From NCBI GenBank assembly GCA_039111635.1, contig JBCAQO010000010.1, positions 124,001 to 188,000 of the forward strand: a DNA stretch of 64,000 nt, given 5' to 3'. Under the pieces are notes generated by a model. That model did not search any database. It worked only from the letters and a program-made list of their open reading frames with translations, and had not been told where the DNA came from. A program made the position numbers and the translations under genes. Below, in pieces: positions 35,536 to 44,316 of the stretch. Each line of letters starts with the position of its first letter. Within the stretch, counting starts at the first letter, position 1. The stretch is from Heterobasidion occidentale. Its lineage: Eukaryota > Basidiomycota > Agaricomycetes > Russulales > Bondarzewiaceae.

Positions 35536-35947
35536 TCAGTTATTCTTCTCAACGAACTCGACCGGCGCCCACAACAGATGATCCCTCGGGATGTGTAAGG
35601 ACGCCCAGCGGTCCTTAATACCCTTCCTAATCTGCCAGCGCCGTCCATCTTTTGCATAGACACGGACTGAAATGTGTTCCACTGGATCAGTGGAAGTATG
35701 CATAGTGGTACTGCAATGTATATGATGAGCTAGTAATATGAGAAATGCCAATGATGCATACCGAATCGACACTGCACCGACATCGCGCAGGGTTCCTGGC
35801 CCCAGAAAGCGAAAGAACTCCCTCACATGGAGTTCTACTTCCATCTTCTCCTCCGTGTTCACACTGTAATGGTCTGCGAATGCCCAAGAGAAGCGAGGCT
35901 CGGAGGGTGTGTGTAGCGGAAGCGGATTGGTGGCTCTACTGATCGAT
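35536..35947 (-). CDS. Small hypothetical protein, at least two exons
   Basis: The minus strand reads SEPRFSWAFADHYS, NTEEKMEVELHVREFFRFLG and LRDVGAVSIR. A 54-bp GTATGC...GCAG intron (about 35709-35762) follows, then TSTDPVEHISVRVYAKDGRR and DRWASLHIPRDHLLWAPVEF to the stop at 35536. The intron restores a continuous frame, which favours a real or recently real gene. The first exon is open upstream to about 35947 without an obvious Met; a shorter start at 35862 is possible. No family was recognised. It sits between two NWD pseudogene tails and may be part of a decayed larger gene. Confidence 0.4.
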
Positions 35948-36127
35948 CACATTCCTGTATGTTCTTGCACAAGAACGCTAGGAACTTACCTTGTACATGA
36001 GCGACGGTTGTTGTATTGCTTTCTATATCTTGCCATGTTTAGTGTTCACTGTTGTGGAGTGATGGTACACAGTGGTGAGGTTAGATGGTGAGAGAGTGGC
36101 CGGTTTGGTGGACGACGACCCAGCGTG

Positions 36128-36730
36128 TGTTATGAAATGCTCGTTTGGTAACCCAAGAGTAACAGGTTCTTCCCTAGGTCGCACGATGAGCTGAGTGGTT
36201 GAACGAAGTCTTGACTGTATTAGAAGATTCAATACAGGAGGGGTCGCAGTGATCCTACTATAGGATGACAGTAGGGCACGAGGTGTCCGTATAGAAAGAT
36301 ACGAACAAACGAAGAGAATAGACTGAAGTTCCTCAGCCTATTCTATGGGCCTTATATACTGTATAGGGTGTAGAGTAAGAGTCCGTGTGCTTCTCCGGGT
36401 ATCCATCCCAGGAGAGCGTGGGTCGCCGTCTCTCTCAGTCAGCGCCTACTCTTGTACTTCTCCAGTCACACCAATCCATCCAGGTGCGACAAGGTGCTTA
36501 CCCATAAGCCCTAAGCCCATGGCATGTGAATGCCTATCTTATCAATCCCTATACTTATGACTCCCATCATATATCCTCTTCCGATGTCTTGAAGCACCAT
36601 CGGACCAGTCGGCTCCTGAGGACATGCCAAACACCTTGATGTATGGTCCGGAGTGGAGCCGCCTAGCATGTGATACTTAAACCATCGGATAGACCGACCC
36701 CGCAGGGTTCCGACAGGTCAAGTCATAACA
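36128..36730 (-). mobile_element. Solo LTR-A (GypsyA family), minus orientation
   Basis: On the minus strand this begins TGTTATGACTTGACC and ends with TAACA, matching the LTR at 39376-40008 along its length. The 5 bp on the two sides are GCGTG and GTGTG, a plausible target duplication with one mismatch. No internal sequence follows, so it is a solo LTR left by recombination. Confidence 0.85.
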
Positions 36731-37637
36731 GTGTGTGCATGCACACAAGAACACACTGTTGTGTGTGACAAAGGTGTTTCTCTATTGCACTGACGCAGAT
36801 GTAGTGCACAAACGTTGTGGGACACGTACCCTTTGCGTGGATAGGTGCTTGCCAAGAAGTCAAAGTCAGTGTTTGTTTGTACCACACTGGTTTGGCAATT
36901 TCTCGCAAAACAAGCGTATATTTTACGCATTGATGAGCATGGGTGCACTCTAGGCACCAACACCCCACTTTTCGCAGCTTTTCAGTATTCTTTGACCATT
37001 CGGCATACTTAGGACCGACCGATCCCAATCCATTCGGCGCTCTCAGCCATTTGTCAGGTGCCGACTTTGCATTTAGACCTCCGCACAGTTGTTCGGAGCT
37101 GTTCACAGTAATCCTATGCATCTATCAGCACTCCCAGTGTTAGGGGCTTCCTGCAGACTGTCACGGCCGATCGCCGATTAGTTCGGTACGCTTCACATTG
37201 TCGCCACATTCGGTCGGCTTCGGTGTCCCGAATCGGAGACGGCCGAACACTTTGTTGACTCGGAACGGATCTGTCTTTTTATCTCTTATCGTCCTTATGC
37301 CTTTTGTTGACCTATCCTTCGTTATCTTTGAAGCTCCCATGTTTCTGATTGGTTTACTTACTTATCATTTGATCCTTATCTCCAGGCCCATGTGCACTCA
37401 CCTTAGCAATCTCTCCACTTATTTAGACGTTAGAGCTATTGCTTCTTATCTTCTATTGTTCGCATCATCACTCCTTTATCTTCTTTACCTTGACAGCTCT
37501 TGGCATGCATTTCCGATTACTCTATGCCTCTGCTGATCTCCCTATCCCATACCTGTTTGGACTTACTATAAAAGGGCGCCTATGGCCTCGCAATACAGCA
37601 GCTTTGGATCCCCCCTTGTTTCAATTCCATTTGTGCA

Positions 37638-37661
37638 CTTGAGTCCTTGAGTCCTTGAGTC
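37638..37661 (+). repeat. 8-bp tandem repeat, three units
   Basis: CTTGAGTC repeated three times without change, about 65 bp downstream of a TATAAAAG box. Confidence 0.85.
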
Positions 37662-37850
37662 TTCGCCTTCCAATCCTTGTTTGCGTTTTGCCCCTTTGTT
37701 TGTGTTGTTGTGTTCGATTGCAGCCCTCCATCAGAGCCCTTGTTGTCTTGCTCTCTTCCTCTCATCTAGTTTGTCATCCTCTGCCAGTGTCCAGTGTGGC
37801 CTTGCACCCATTCCCTCCCCTTTGCGTCCCGATCAATCCCCAATCAAACA

Positions 37851-37914
37851 CCGACCAACTGACCAACTGACCGACTGACCGACCAACCGACCAACCGACT
37901 GACTGACCGACCAA
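37851..37914 (+). repeat. Tetranucleotide-based repeat (GACC/AACT/GACT)
   Basis: Sixty-four bases built from CGACCAAC, TGACCAAC and CGACTGAC units, an interrupted 4-bp/8-bp array. Confidence 0.8.
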
Positions 37915-38289
37915 ATATTTCGATTTTGGAGTTGTTTGTTCGGTCAACATCACATTCGAACAGCCCCACTCCCTGCCGATTGTGTCAGTGTTACTTTGAT
38001 TGCAGCTACGCTCCGAACACTTTCAGTACGCTCCCTTGTCGGTTGTTGCACAACTAACAGTTCCCTGCACTACAGAACCAGCTCCTGCCTACCTGTGCTT
38101 GTAGGGGTGTTTCTTGGGTGTGTTTCGCACTCAGAGGCATCACTAGCGTATCAGTGCTTAAGCACATCGGGGCACATATATGCGGCTGTGCCGCTGCACG
38201 ACTCAGTGTTTGATTGATGCACACGAAGGAGGGGGGTGGATCAAACAAATAAGTTCGGGTAACTACTTCAAACATAGCGGACAGAGAAA

Positions 38290-38916
38290 AAGAGTCTGGT
38301 CCGAATCACTGGGACTTTGAAGGATAATAACACTCATGCCAAGACGTACCATGAACAAATTGACTGAGATCAAGCTGCGTAAGTTCCTTTCCTATGACTA
38401 TCCTCAGCCTTGCATCTGACCACAGCTTGTGTCAGTATGCAGCGGGTACCCAGAATATCAGCTCGGATGCTGGACCTAGTATCCAACTGTCATTGTTCAT
38501 GTGTTGAGATGTACGACAGTCATGTGGAGGGAGTGTCGCAGACCCACAGAAGCCATCACGGCACATTACGTGGTCCAAACAGGATGAGAACAGAATGGGA
38601 ACTGTAAAAGGTTGAGGTCAGATGGGATGCTCTGTGCTCGGATAGCGATGCAGTATAATCTGACTAGGAATCTTACCGGAAAGCTCAGATTGCGTCCTGG
38701 GATGAGTAACACTTGTGTCTGAGCACAACATCACCTGCGGGCCACCAACCCCATTAGTCGAGATGGGCTAGACAATGGTCGCATTCCACACCTGGATTGT
38801 CTTATCGTACAAGCCTGACACAATCTGTGTCCCATCTGGCAAAAAGAAACAGAAGAAACAGAATCTGTGTGCCCCTCGAAAGGGTCGCCCACAGCAGCGC
38901 CTGTTGCCACATCCAT
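38290..38916 (-). pseudogene. NACHT-WD40 (NWD) protein, C-terminal part 2
   Basis: From 38916 the minus strand reads DVATGAAVGDPFEGHTDSV, the loop and strand of a WD40 blade. After a one-base frame change it reads LPDGTQIVSGLYDKTIQVWN. Further down (38480-38320) come SELIFWVPAAY, then VIGKELTQLDLSQFVHGTSW and HECYYP with a stop. This is the second copy of the NWD tail seen at 34889-35060. NWD proteins are NLR-like receptors with proposed roles in fungal self/non-self recognition. NACHT and earlier WD40 blades are absent. Confidence 0.65.
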
Positions 38917-39375
38917 CAGGAATCTGACTGCCGAGACCTAGCTTTCACTAGGTCCACTAGAGCTAGAAGTGTCTAGAGATAGCTAGTGATGACTTGATAT
39001 CTCGGTGTCAGTCTGTGTAGATAATCCAAGCTCAATCCTTTCCAAATGGGATAGTGACTCTAGTCGAGTCTTGCGAGGCAAGGCAGATGTCTCTTGAGAC
39101 ATCACTATCTATGACCAAAGACAGCTCTAGGATTATCAATTATCTTGTAAGACAATAGTGAGCATAATGAAAAGCATGGGATACCTTGCTTATCACTGCT
39201 CTTTACTCAATCTGATGTTTTCGAAAGAAAAGTCTGAAATTATCATGATATCAGTCATTACAAACTATACTAGAGTACACTACAAGATTGAAGGCCCTCT
39301 GCATGAGAGTACAGGGCCTGCAATGGAAAGAACCAGCTACGTGTCAAAGAAGCAGTCCGAGAGCCACATGACCAA
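38917..39375. other. AT-rich spacer, nothing recognised
   Basis: Between the NWD remnant and the GypsyA LTR. It contains local CTAGAGATAGCTAGTG-like short repeats (38940-38995) but no supported feature. Confidence 0.4.
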
Positions 39376-40008
39376 TGTTATGACTTGACCGATTGGGGCC
39401 TGTCGGGGCTGGTCTATCCGATGGTTCAAGCATCACATGCTAGGTGGCTCTACTACGGAGCGTACATCAAGGTATTCGGCATGTCCTTAGGAGCCAACTG
39501 GACCGATGATTCTTCAAGACATCGGTAGAGGGTATATGGGAGGATCATGGGTATAGTGGATTGATAAGATAGGCATTCACATGCCATGGGCTTAGGGCTT
39601 ATGGGTAAGCACCTTGTCGCACCAGGATGGATTGGTGCGACTAGAGAAGTACAAGAGTAGGCACTGCCTGAGAGAGACGGCGACCACAGCTCTCCTGGGA
39701 TGGATACCCGGAGAAGCATACGGACTCTTACCCTATACCCTATACAGTATATAAGGCCCATAGAATAGGCTGAGGAACTTCAGTCTATTCTCCTTTGTTC
39801 ACCACTGTCTTCCTACAGTGGAGCCTTTGTTCAGTAGCAGTCTTTCTACTGCTACCTTCGTTCTTCGGTATCTTCACATACCGACCAAACATTATTCCCT
39901 CCTGTATCATTGCCTGATACAGGTGAGACTTCGTCCACCCCTCAGTTCATTGTGCAACCTAGGGAAGAACCTGTTACTCTTGGGTTATTGAACGAGCAGT
40001 TTGTAACA
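39376..40008 (+). repeat. LTR-A, 5' LTR of GypsyA
   Basis: 633 bp from TGTTATGACTTGACC to TTTGTAACA, with the 5-bp inverted termini TGTTA/TAACA. It matches the solo copy at 36128-36730 and the partial copy at 59933-60439. Confidence 0.9.
39748..39791 (+). promoter_or_regulatory. LTR-A TATA box and likely transcript start
   Basis: TATATAAG at 39748-39755 is followed 34 nt later by AGTCTATTCT (39782-39791), the exact reverse complement of the primer-binding site at 40011-40020. In Tf1 the first bases of the mRNA anneal to the primer site, so this 10-mer probably marks the transcription start. The bases around it also form an imperfect hairpin (AGAATAG...CTATTCT). Confidence 0.65.
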
Positions 40009-40010
40009 CT

Positions 40011-40020
40011 AGAATAGACT
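40011..40020 (+). other. GypsyA primer-binding site, self-priming type
   Basis: AGAATAGACT starts two bases (CT) after the LTR end and is perfectly complementary to AGTCTATTCT at the inferred transcript start. No tRNA 3'-end match was obvious. Confidence 0.65.
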
Positions 40021-40494
40021 CGCTTTTACCCCTACCTTGCACCACACTTTGCTTGCTGCCACACACTCTCTCATAACCCTCATTGGTGGCATAGACCCCC
40101 ACCGAAGAGCGTTATCACACACACCCTGGAGCAAGACCTAGGCCTAGGATATCCACCAGGCACTAGACGAACCCACAACCAACTTTGACAGAACAATCGT
40201 CCTATCCATCAAAGGGGAAACCACTGGTATTACTCCGACACCAATCGGCCAGCTCCTCCGAACTTTGATAACTGCTCGTACCGAGAAGGACAATATTTTT
40301 TCACAAGAGAAGATGAAACAGAAGCTGAGTGGGCTTGGGACAAAATAGCAGAAGACTGGGTAGAGCCATCCCAGTACAGAAACCCCAAACCGGAAATCCC
40401 GGATACATCGGAAGAAGAAGAAGGAACATCCGAGTCCGAATCCTCGGATATTCAAACACCGATCAATACCCGAACTATTGAAGACAATACCATT

Positions 40495-41578
40495 ATGTCG
40501 ACAAATATTGCAGCTCCCCCTGCAACAGTATCATCTGGAAGGGGCAAGCTTAGACTCCCCGATAATTTTGACGGAGACAGAACACGATCACAAAAATTCA
40601 TCGTGAATTGCCTCCTCCTTTTCACAGTAGAATCGGACTGGTACCAAATGGATGAGGACAAAGTTTCCCTCACCCTCTCATGCATGAGATACGGAATGGC
40701 CAGTATATGGGCAGAGAACTTCCTAAAGAAGACAGTTGGGGCGACCCTGCCCAAGACCCTCGGAACCTGGACCGATTTCCTTGACAAGTTCAAACTTCAA
40801 TTCAAGGAAACAAACCTTACGGACAAAGCCCGAAGCGCTCTCATGTCTTTCTCTCAAGGGAAGATGACGGTGGACGAATATTCCAATCAATTCGTCCTTA
40901 TAGCCGCCGATGCCGACATCACCGACAAGGAACAAGTTCCTTACTTCCAGAGAGGACTCGACCCAAAGGTCATGGACATGATCTATGACAAGGAAACACC
41001 GCCAAAGGATACGATCCAAGACTGGATCAATACTGCCTGTGAAGTAGATGGACAGCTGAGAGCCCGAAGTGCTCAAATGGCGATCCTCGCCAACTCCACC
41101 TCATTCCGAAGCAACTTCCTAAATCGCTTTCACCTCCAACCCGCCCTCTGCTATAATTCTACCAACGCTCCTCACAGAATGAACAACCAGGTAGTTGACA
41201 TGGACATTGATGCCTCTCGGAAGAGAGATGCCGCTCGCCAGAAGCGCGCCCATGATGGCAAGCTTCCTACCCGTTGTTTTAACTGTGGAAGAGAAGGACA
41301 TTGGGCAAATAATTGCTGTTCCCCTCGTAGAGGCATTCCCCCTGCTCGAGGAAATCCGCGCAAGTTGATGGGCGGAGGAGGTAGAAGAACTTGCGCTACA
41401 GACATGAAGGATGAAGACGAGCAAGAACCCTCGCTGGGAGACAATGCAGGACTTTATAGAGGATTGGAGGAGGAGAGTTCTCATGGCCACCACCGTCGGA
41501 TACCACAACCTAGTCATCCGATGGAACGTGAGGACCCTCCTGCAAGGAGTGGAGGATCAGGCCAGAGCAATGGAGAAC
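40495..41578 (+). CDS. GypsyA Gag, 3' end lost
   Basis: Capsid-type protein from ATG 40495. The capsid-like part has LRLPDNFDGDRTRSQKFI, WAENFLKKTVGATLPKTLGT and ALMSFSQGKMTVDEYSNQF. A CCHC zinc knuckle CFNCGREGHWANNC binds nucleic acid. The frame is open upstream to 40189 without another Met (acidic EEEEGTSESESSD stretch), so Gag may start further 5' through a frame change. Downstream the frame continues past 41578 into the GypsyB LTR and stops at 41628, so the natural end is missing. A second frame at 41430-41578 also looks coding, hinting at a frame change near 41430. Confidence 0.75.
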
Positions 41579-42413
41579 TGTTAGGTCGGAGACCTATCAC
41601 GTGCACCGATGCACGAAGGGGTCCCTAGGCTAAACCTCCACTGGTTCGTATAGTCGTAGACTCCAATGGATGAAGACGATGGATCGTCTTTGGGCTCTTT
41701 CGAGGAACTCGGGGTCGCTGTCGGCTTTGTTCTCGAAGAGATTGAGAAGGTGATCTTCGAGGTCCTCTCGATGATGAGGAGGAACCGGATGATCTTCTCC
41801 TGTCCAACAGATGACACGAGGGGGTGTCCAACTGAGAACACGATAGGCAGCTAGCCCGGTATAGAAGCGGATGAGTAGAGGGAGGGGAGGGAAGGGAGAC
41901 GAGTCCAGTGCTTCGTCAGACCGTGCAAAGAGTTTCTCAGATCTGACAGAGATCACGAAGCGTGGGCTAAGAAGGTAGCCAGACGCCGGGTGCAGTGCAG
42001 AGATCGAGTGTATTACAGGTGAACGAGCTGAGCTTCTTAGAAGCTCATCTCGGCTATTTATGTACAGAAGTGTCTAGGGCAGGATCAAGATCTGGTCCGT
42101 GCGCTTCTCAGGTACCGAAGTCAACGATCGAGATCCGTAAGCTAGAATGCCTCATCGACCTGCCACATAACCAAATATAGTAATCCGAATCACTAATGTC
42201 CATCCACATCTTCGATCGATCAAGAACCAGGAACGGGGGTCAGGAACCAATGTCTGTCCACATCAAGAATCAGGAACTAGAAGTCAGCGTTCATGCATTA
42301 GCATGTAAATGGTAAGGAGTCATGGAAAGCGGTCCGAGTCTGCAACAAGTCCGAAGCACTTGACCAGCCCATCCATTCACGTGCGAAGCACGTGTTAGGA
42401 CGCGGTCCTAACA
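41579..42413 (-). repeat. LTR-B, 3' LTR of GypsyB copy 1
   Basis: 835 bp. On the minus strand it starts TGTTAGGACCGCGTCCTAAC and ends with GACCTAACA. It is nearly identical to 49562-50394 and 59098-59932. It cuts into the GypsyA gag at 41578. Confidence 0.9.
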
Positions 42414-42426
42414 CTACCCCCTCTCT
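42414..42426 (-). other. Polypurine tract, GypsyB copy 1
   Basis: AGAGAGGGGGTAG on the minus strand, immediately upstream of the 3' LTR. This is the plus-strand primer site for reverse transcription. Confidence 0.85.
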
Positions 42427-42436
42427 ATACAAGTCT

Positions 42437-44098
42437 TCAGCGCTTGGCGGGTGCACCGATGGTGGGGGCAGGTCTCCTCAGGTGGACTTCGTCGAAGGTG
42501 GGGATGTTTCGAGCGGGGTACCCGGTCCAGTTCGCGGTGTCGATTAAATGATCCAACGCCTGCTTGTGGTATCCGTATTCTTCAGCCGTCCTATCCATCT
42601 GTAGACGAAGGCGCCGGGACTGCATGCGATGCCTGTCATAGTCTTGAAGAAAGCCGCGCGCCGTAACGTCCGTTCTCTGGCGAATGCCCGTGATTGGACA
42701 TCCCACGACGAGATGGCCGGCGCATCCACATTCCCAGCAGTTACGAGTGGCGGGGTCGGTGGGTGGAGAAGGCGGGAGAGTAGGCGGGTTAGGCCAGACG
42801 TTTTCGGAGTCCAGTGCGTCTGCAGGCCATCCTTCTTCAGTTGCGACAGGAACGTCCGGCGACTGGGGGGAGGCTTCGTCGACAATGATAGGAGCGGTGA
42901 TGTCGTCGCCGAGTAGGGGGGGGGATGGGGACACAGCAGGGGGTGACGGGGGTGGTACCGGTAGCGGCCGAAGTACCTGGCGATCCCTGACAACTTGTTC
43001 GGGGTCGTAAGGGGGACTGGTGGGCCGCATGAATTCGGCGGTCTCTTCGTCGGTGGGCCGAAAGGGTTCTGCCGCCGGGAGATCGGGTTCGGTGTTGGTC
43101 GGGGGATCGACCGTCATGGGTTCCTCAACGTCGATCGGGTGAAACCCCTGTTCCTGTATATCCGGTTTGGTCATGACCCAGGGCCTAATGTTATCGTCCG
43201 GGGTGCATCCGCCGGGCCAGTAGCACGCAATGGGGTGAACCCCTCGACTGTTAAGTGGGAAGGAGTGGGTCGGCAGTAGTCCTTTGGGGACGTACTCTTC
43301 GATCTCTAGTCGCGCTCCGTTATGCCCAGCAAAACGGAACCAACGGATGGTGTTTTCCTTGTAGCGGATTCGAGCGAGTACGTCGAGCCAGGCTTGTATG
43401 GTGTGCGTCTGTATGAGGACGGAGCTGGTGGTGAATATCCCTCCCAGTCGGAAATTGACCATGTCGTTGCGAATGGCGGCGAGATTGATCAATCCTTTCA
43501 TACGATAGGAGGTGACGGTGAGGTTAGCGAGGAGGATGGCTTGGGTCTGGTTGAGTGGTCCAGAGAACACTTGATAGGCTTGCGCCCAGACTGCCTGCTG
43601 CAAATAGAAAAGGAAGGCCCGAGGGTTCTTCAAGCCAGGTTGGTTCAGAATAATAGGGGCCTCGTCCTCGGCGAGTGTGAGGTGGTAGATGCTATTGTTC
43701 GTTCTCAGGTCCTGGTAGAGACGGATGTCGTGAAGGGGATTGGGTATAGCACGGATCCGGAAGCGCGGGTTCTCGTTGTGAACGGCGAAAGCCAACGGGG
43801 GAATGGCGATGTGTGGGTTCGGCATTTCAGCCGGGAAACGGGGAATAACGAACTCCGTAAGGGGGTCGGAGACTGGGACACCTTCCGACGGGATGTCGTC
43901 CTCACTGTCATAATCCGAGTCTGTGTCGTCAATGAGCGTGGGCGTGGTAGTGGGCGGGGAGATGGTGCGGAGGATGAATGGGTTGGGGGAGGAGGTGTTG
44001 GAGGCGTGAGGAGAAGTGGTAGCGGACGCCATTCTGATGTTACTGAGAATATAGCGGGGGGAGCTGTGTAGAAAGAGGTGTGTGGGGGCAAGGGACAT
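42437..44098 (-). CDS. GypsyB ORF3, intact copy, CCHC zinc-knuckle protein
   Basis: An uninterrupted 553-codon ORF lies after pol. The N-terminus (MSLAPTHLFLHSSPRYI) leads into a Ser/Thr/Pro-rich acidic stretch. A folded-looking domain follows at about residues 100-290 (LRTNNSIYHLTLAEDEAPII, AFLFYLQQAVWAQAYQVFSG, WLDVLARIRYKENTIRWFRF). Then comes a Pro-rich acidic linker, a CCHC zinc knuckle CWECGCAGHLVVGC at about residue 470, and a basic helical end. I do not recognise the family. The middle could be a capsid-like fold, making a second Gag-like protein, but this is a guess. A TATA box lies 58 nt upstream of its ATG. Compared with copy 2 it stops four codons early through CGA to TGA. Confidence 0.75.
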   Translation of the reverse strand: MSLAPTHLFLHSSPRYILSNIRMASATTSPHASNTSSPNPFILRTISPPTTTPTLIDDTDSDYDSEDDIPSEGVPVSDPLTEFVIPRFPAEMPNPHIAIPPLAFAVHNENPRFRIRAIPNPLHDIRLYQDLRTNNSIYHLTLAEDEAPIILNQPGLKNPRAFLFYLQQAVWAQAYQVFSGPLNQTQAILLANLTVTSYRMKGLINLAAIRNDMVNFRLGGIFTTSSVLIQTHTIQAWLDVLARIRYKENTIRWFRFAGHNGARLEIEEYVPKGLLPTHSFPLNSRGVHPIACYWPGGCTPDDNIRPWVMTKPDIQEQGFHPIDVEEPMTVDPPTNTEPDLPAAEPFRPTDEETAEFMRPTSPPYDPEQVVRDRQVLRPLPVPPPSPPAVSPSPPLLGDDITAPIIVDEASPQSPDVPVATEEGWPADALDSENVWPNPPTLPPSPPTDPATRNCWECGCAGHLVVGCPITGIRQRTDVTARGFLQDYDRHRMQSRRLRLQMDRTAEEYGYHKQALDHLIDTANWTGYPARNIPTFDEVHLRRPAPTIGAPAKR

Positions 44099-44148
44099 TC
44101 GAGTTGTAGCTGGAATGCTAAAGAATGTTTCCGTCCGATGCAGGGTGT

Positions 44149-44156
44149 CTTTTATA
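44149..44156 (-). promoter_or_regulatory. Internal TATA box upstream of ORF3, copy 1
   Basis: TATAAAAG on the minus strand, 58 nt from its first base to the ORF3 ATG. It overlaps the stop codon of the small membrane ORF and is conserved in copy 2 at 57367-57374. Confidence 0.55.
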
Positions 44157-44316
44157 CGATGGAGGAGACGCCAATGGTGGCAGCGGCGTGGAGGGATCCG
44201 AGGACAAGGGCGATGGCGATGGAGACAGCGGTGAGAGCAAGAGTCGCGACAACGGTGTAAACGGCTACTGTGGATAGAGTGGGGTCGAAAGGGGTCATAG
44301 TCGTTTGCCTGGCCAT
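44152..44316 (-). CDS. GypsyB small membrane-protein ORF, copy 1
   Basis: 54 codons from MARQTTMTPFDPTLSTVAVY (an upstream Met at 44370 is also in frame). The remainder is almost wholly hydrophobic (TVVATLALTAVSIAIALVLG), predicting one or two membrane helices. The same ORF is kept in copy 2 with a single Leu/Val change. It overlaps the end of the integrase ORF in another frame and ends inside the TATA box. Function is unknown, and a chance hydrophobic frame cannot be excluded. Confidence 0.4.
   Translation of the reverse strand: MARQTTMTPFDPTLSTVAVYTVVATLALTAVSIAIALVLGSLHAAATIGVSSIV

Larger units (their letters stand above)
36731..38289 (+). other. Non-coding region, possible LTR of another family
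   Basis: TGTCACGGCCGATCGCCGAT at 37159 resembles the start of a fungal gypsy LTR. A consensus TATAAAAG lies at 37567-37574 in a pyrimidine-rich stretch. Two tandem repeats follow (listed separately). The 3' end, primer site and target duplication were not found, so the LTR reading is tentative. No protein gene is supported. Confidence 0.3.
39376..41578 (+). mobile_element. GypsyA: Ty3 element, 5' LTR plus gag, truncated
   Basis: LTR, primer-binding site and gag are present in order. The element then ends abruptly at 41578, where the 3' LTR of the minus-strand GypsyB copy starts. Its pol and 3' LTR are not found in continuity. A minus-oriented LTR-A at 59933-60439 on the other side of the GypsyB pair could derive from this family. 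Confidence 0.85.

Noticed and set aside
43322..44071. 249-codon plus-strand frame inside GypsyB copy 1
   Set aside because: Antisense to the intact ORF3 and not kept open in the equivalent place of copy 2.
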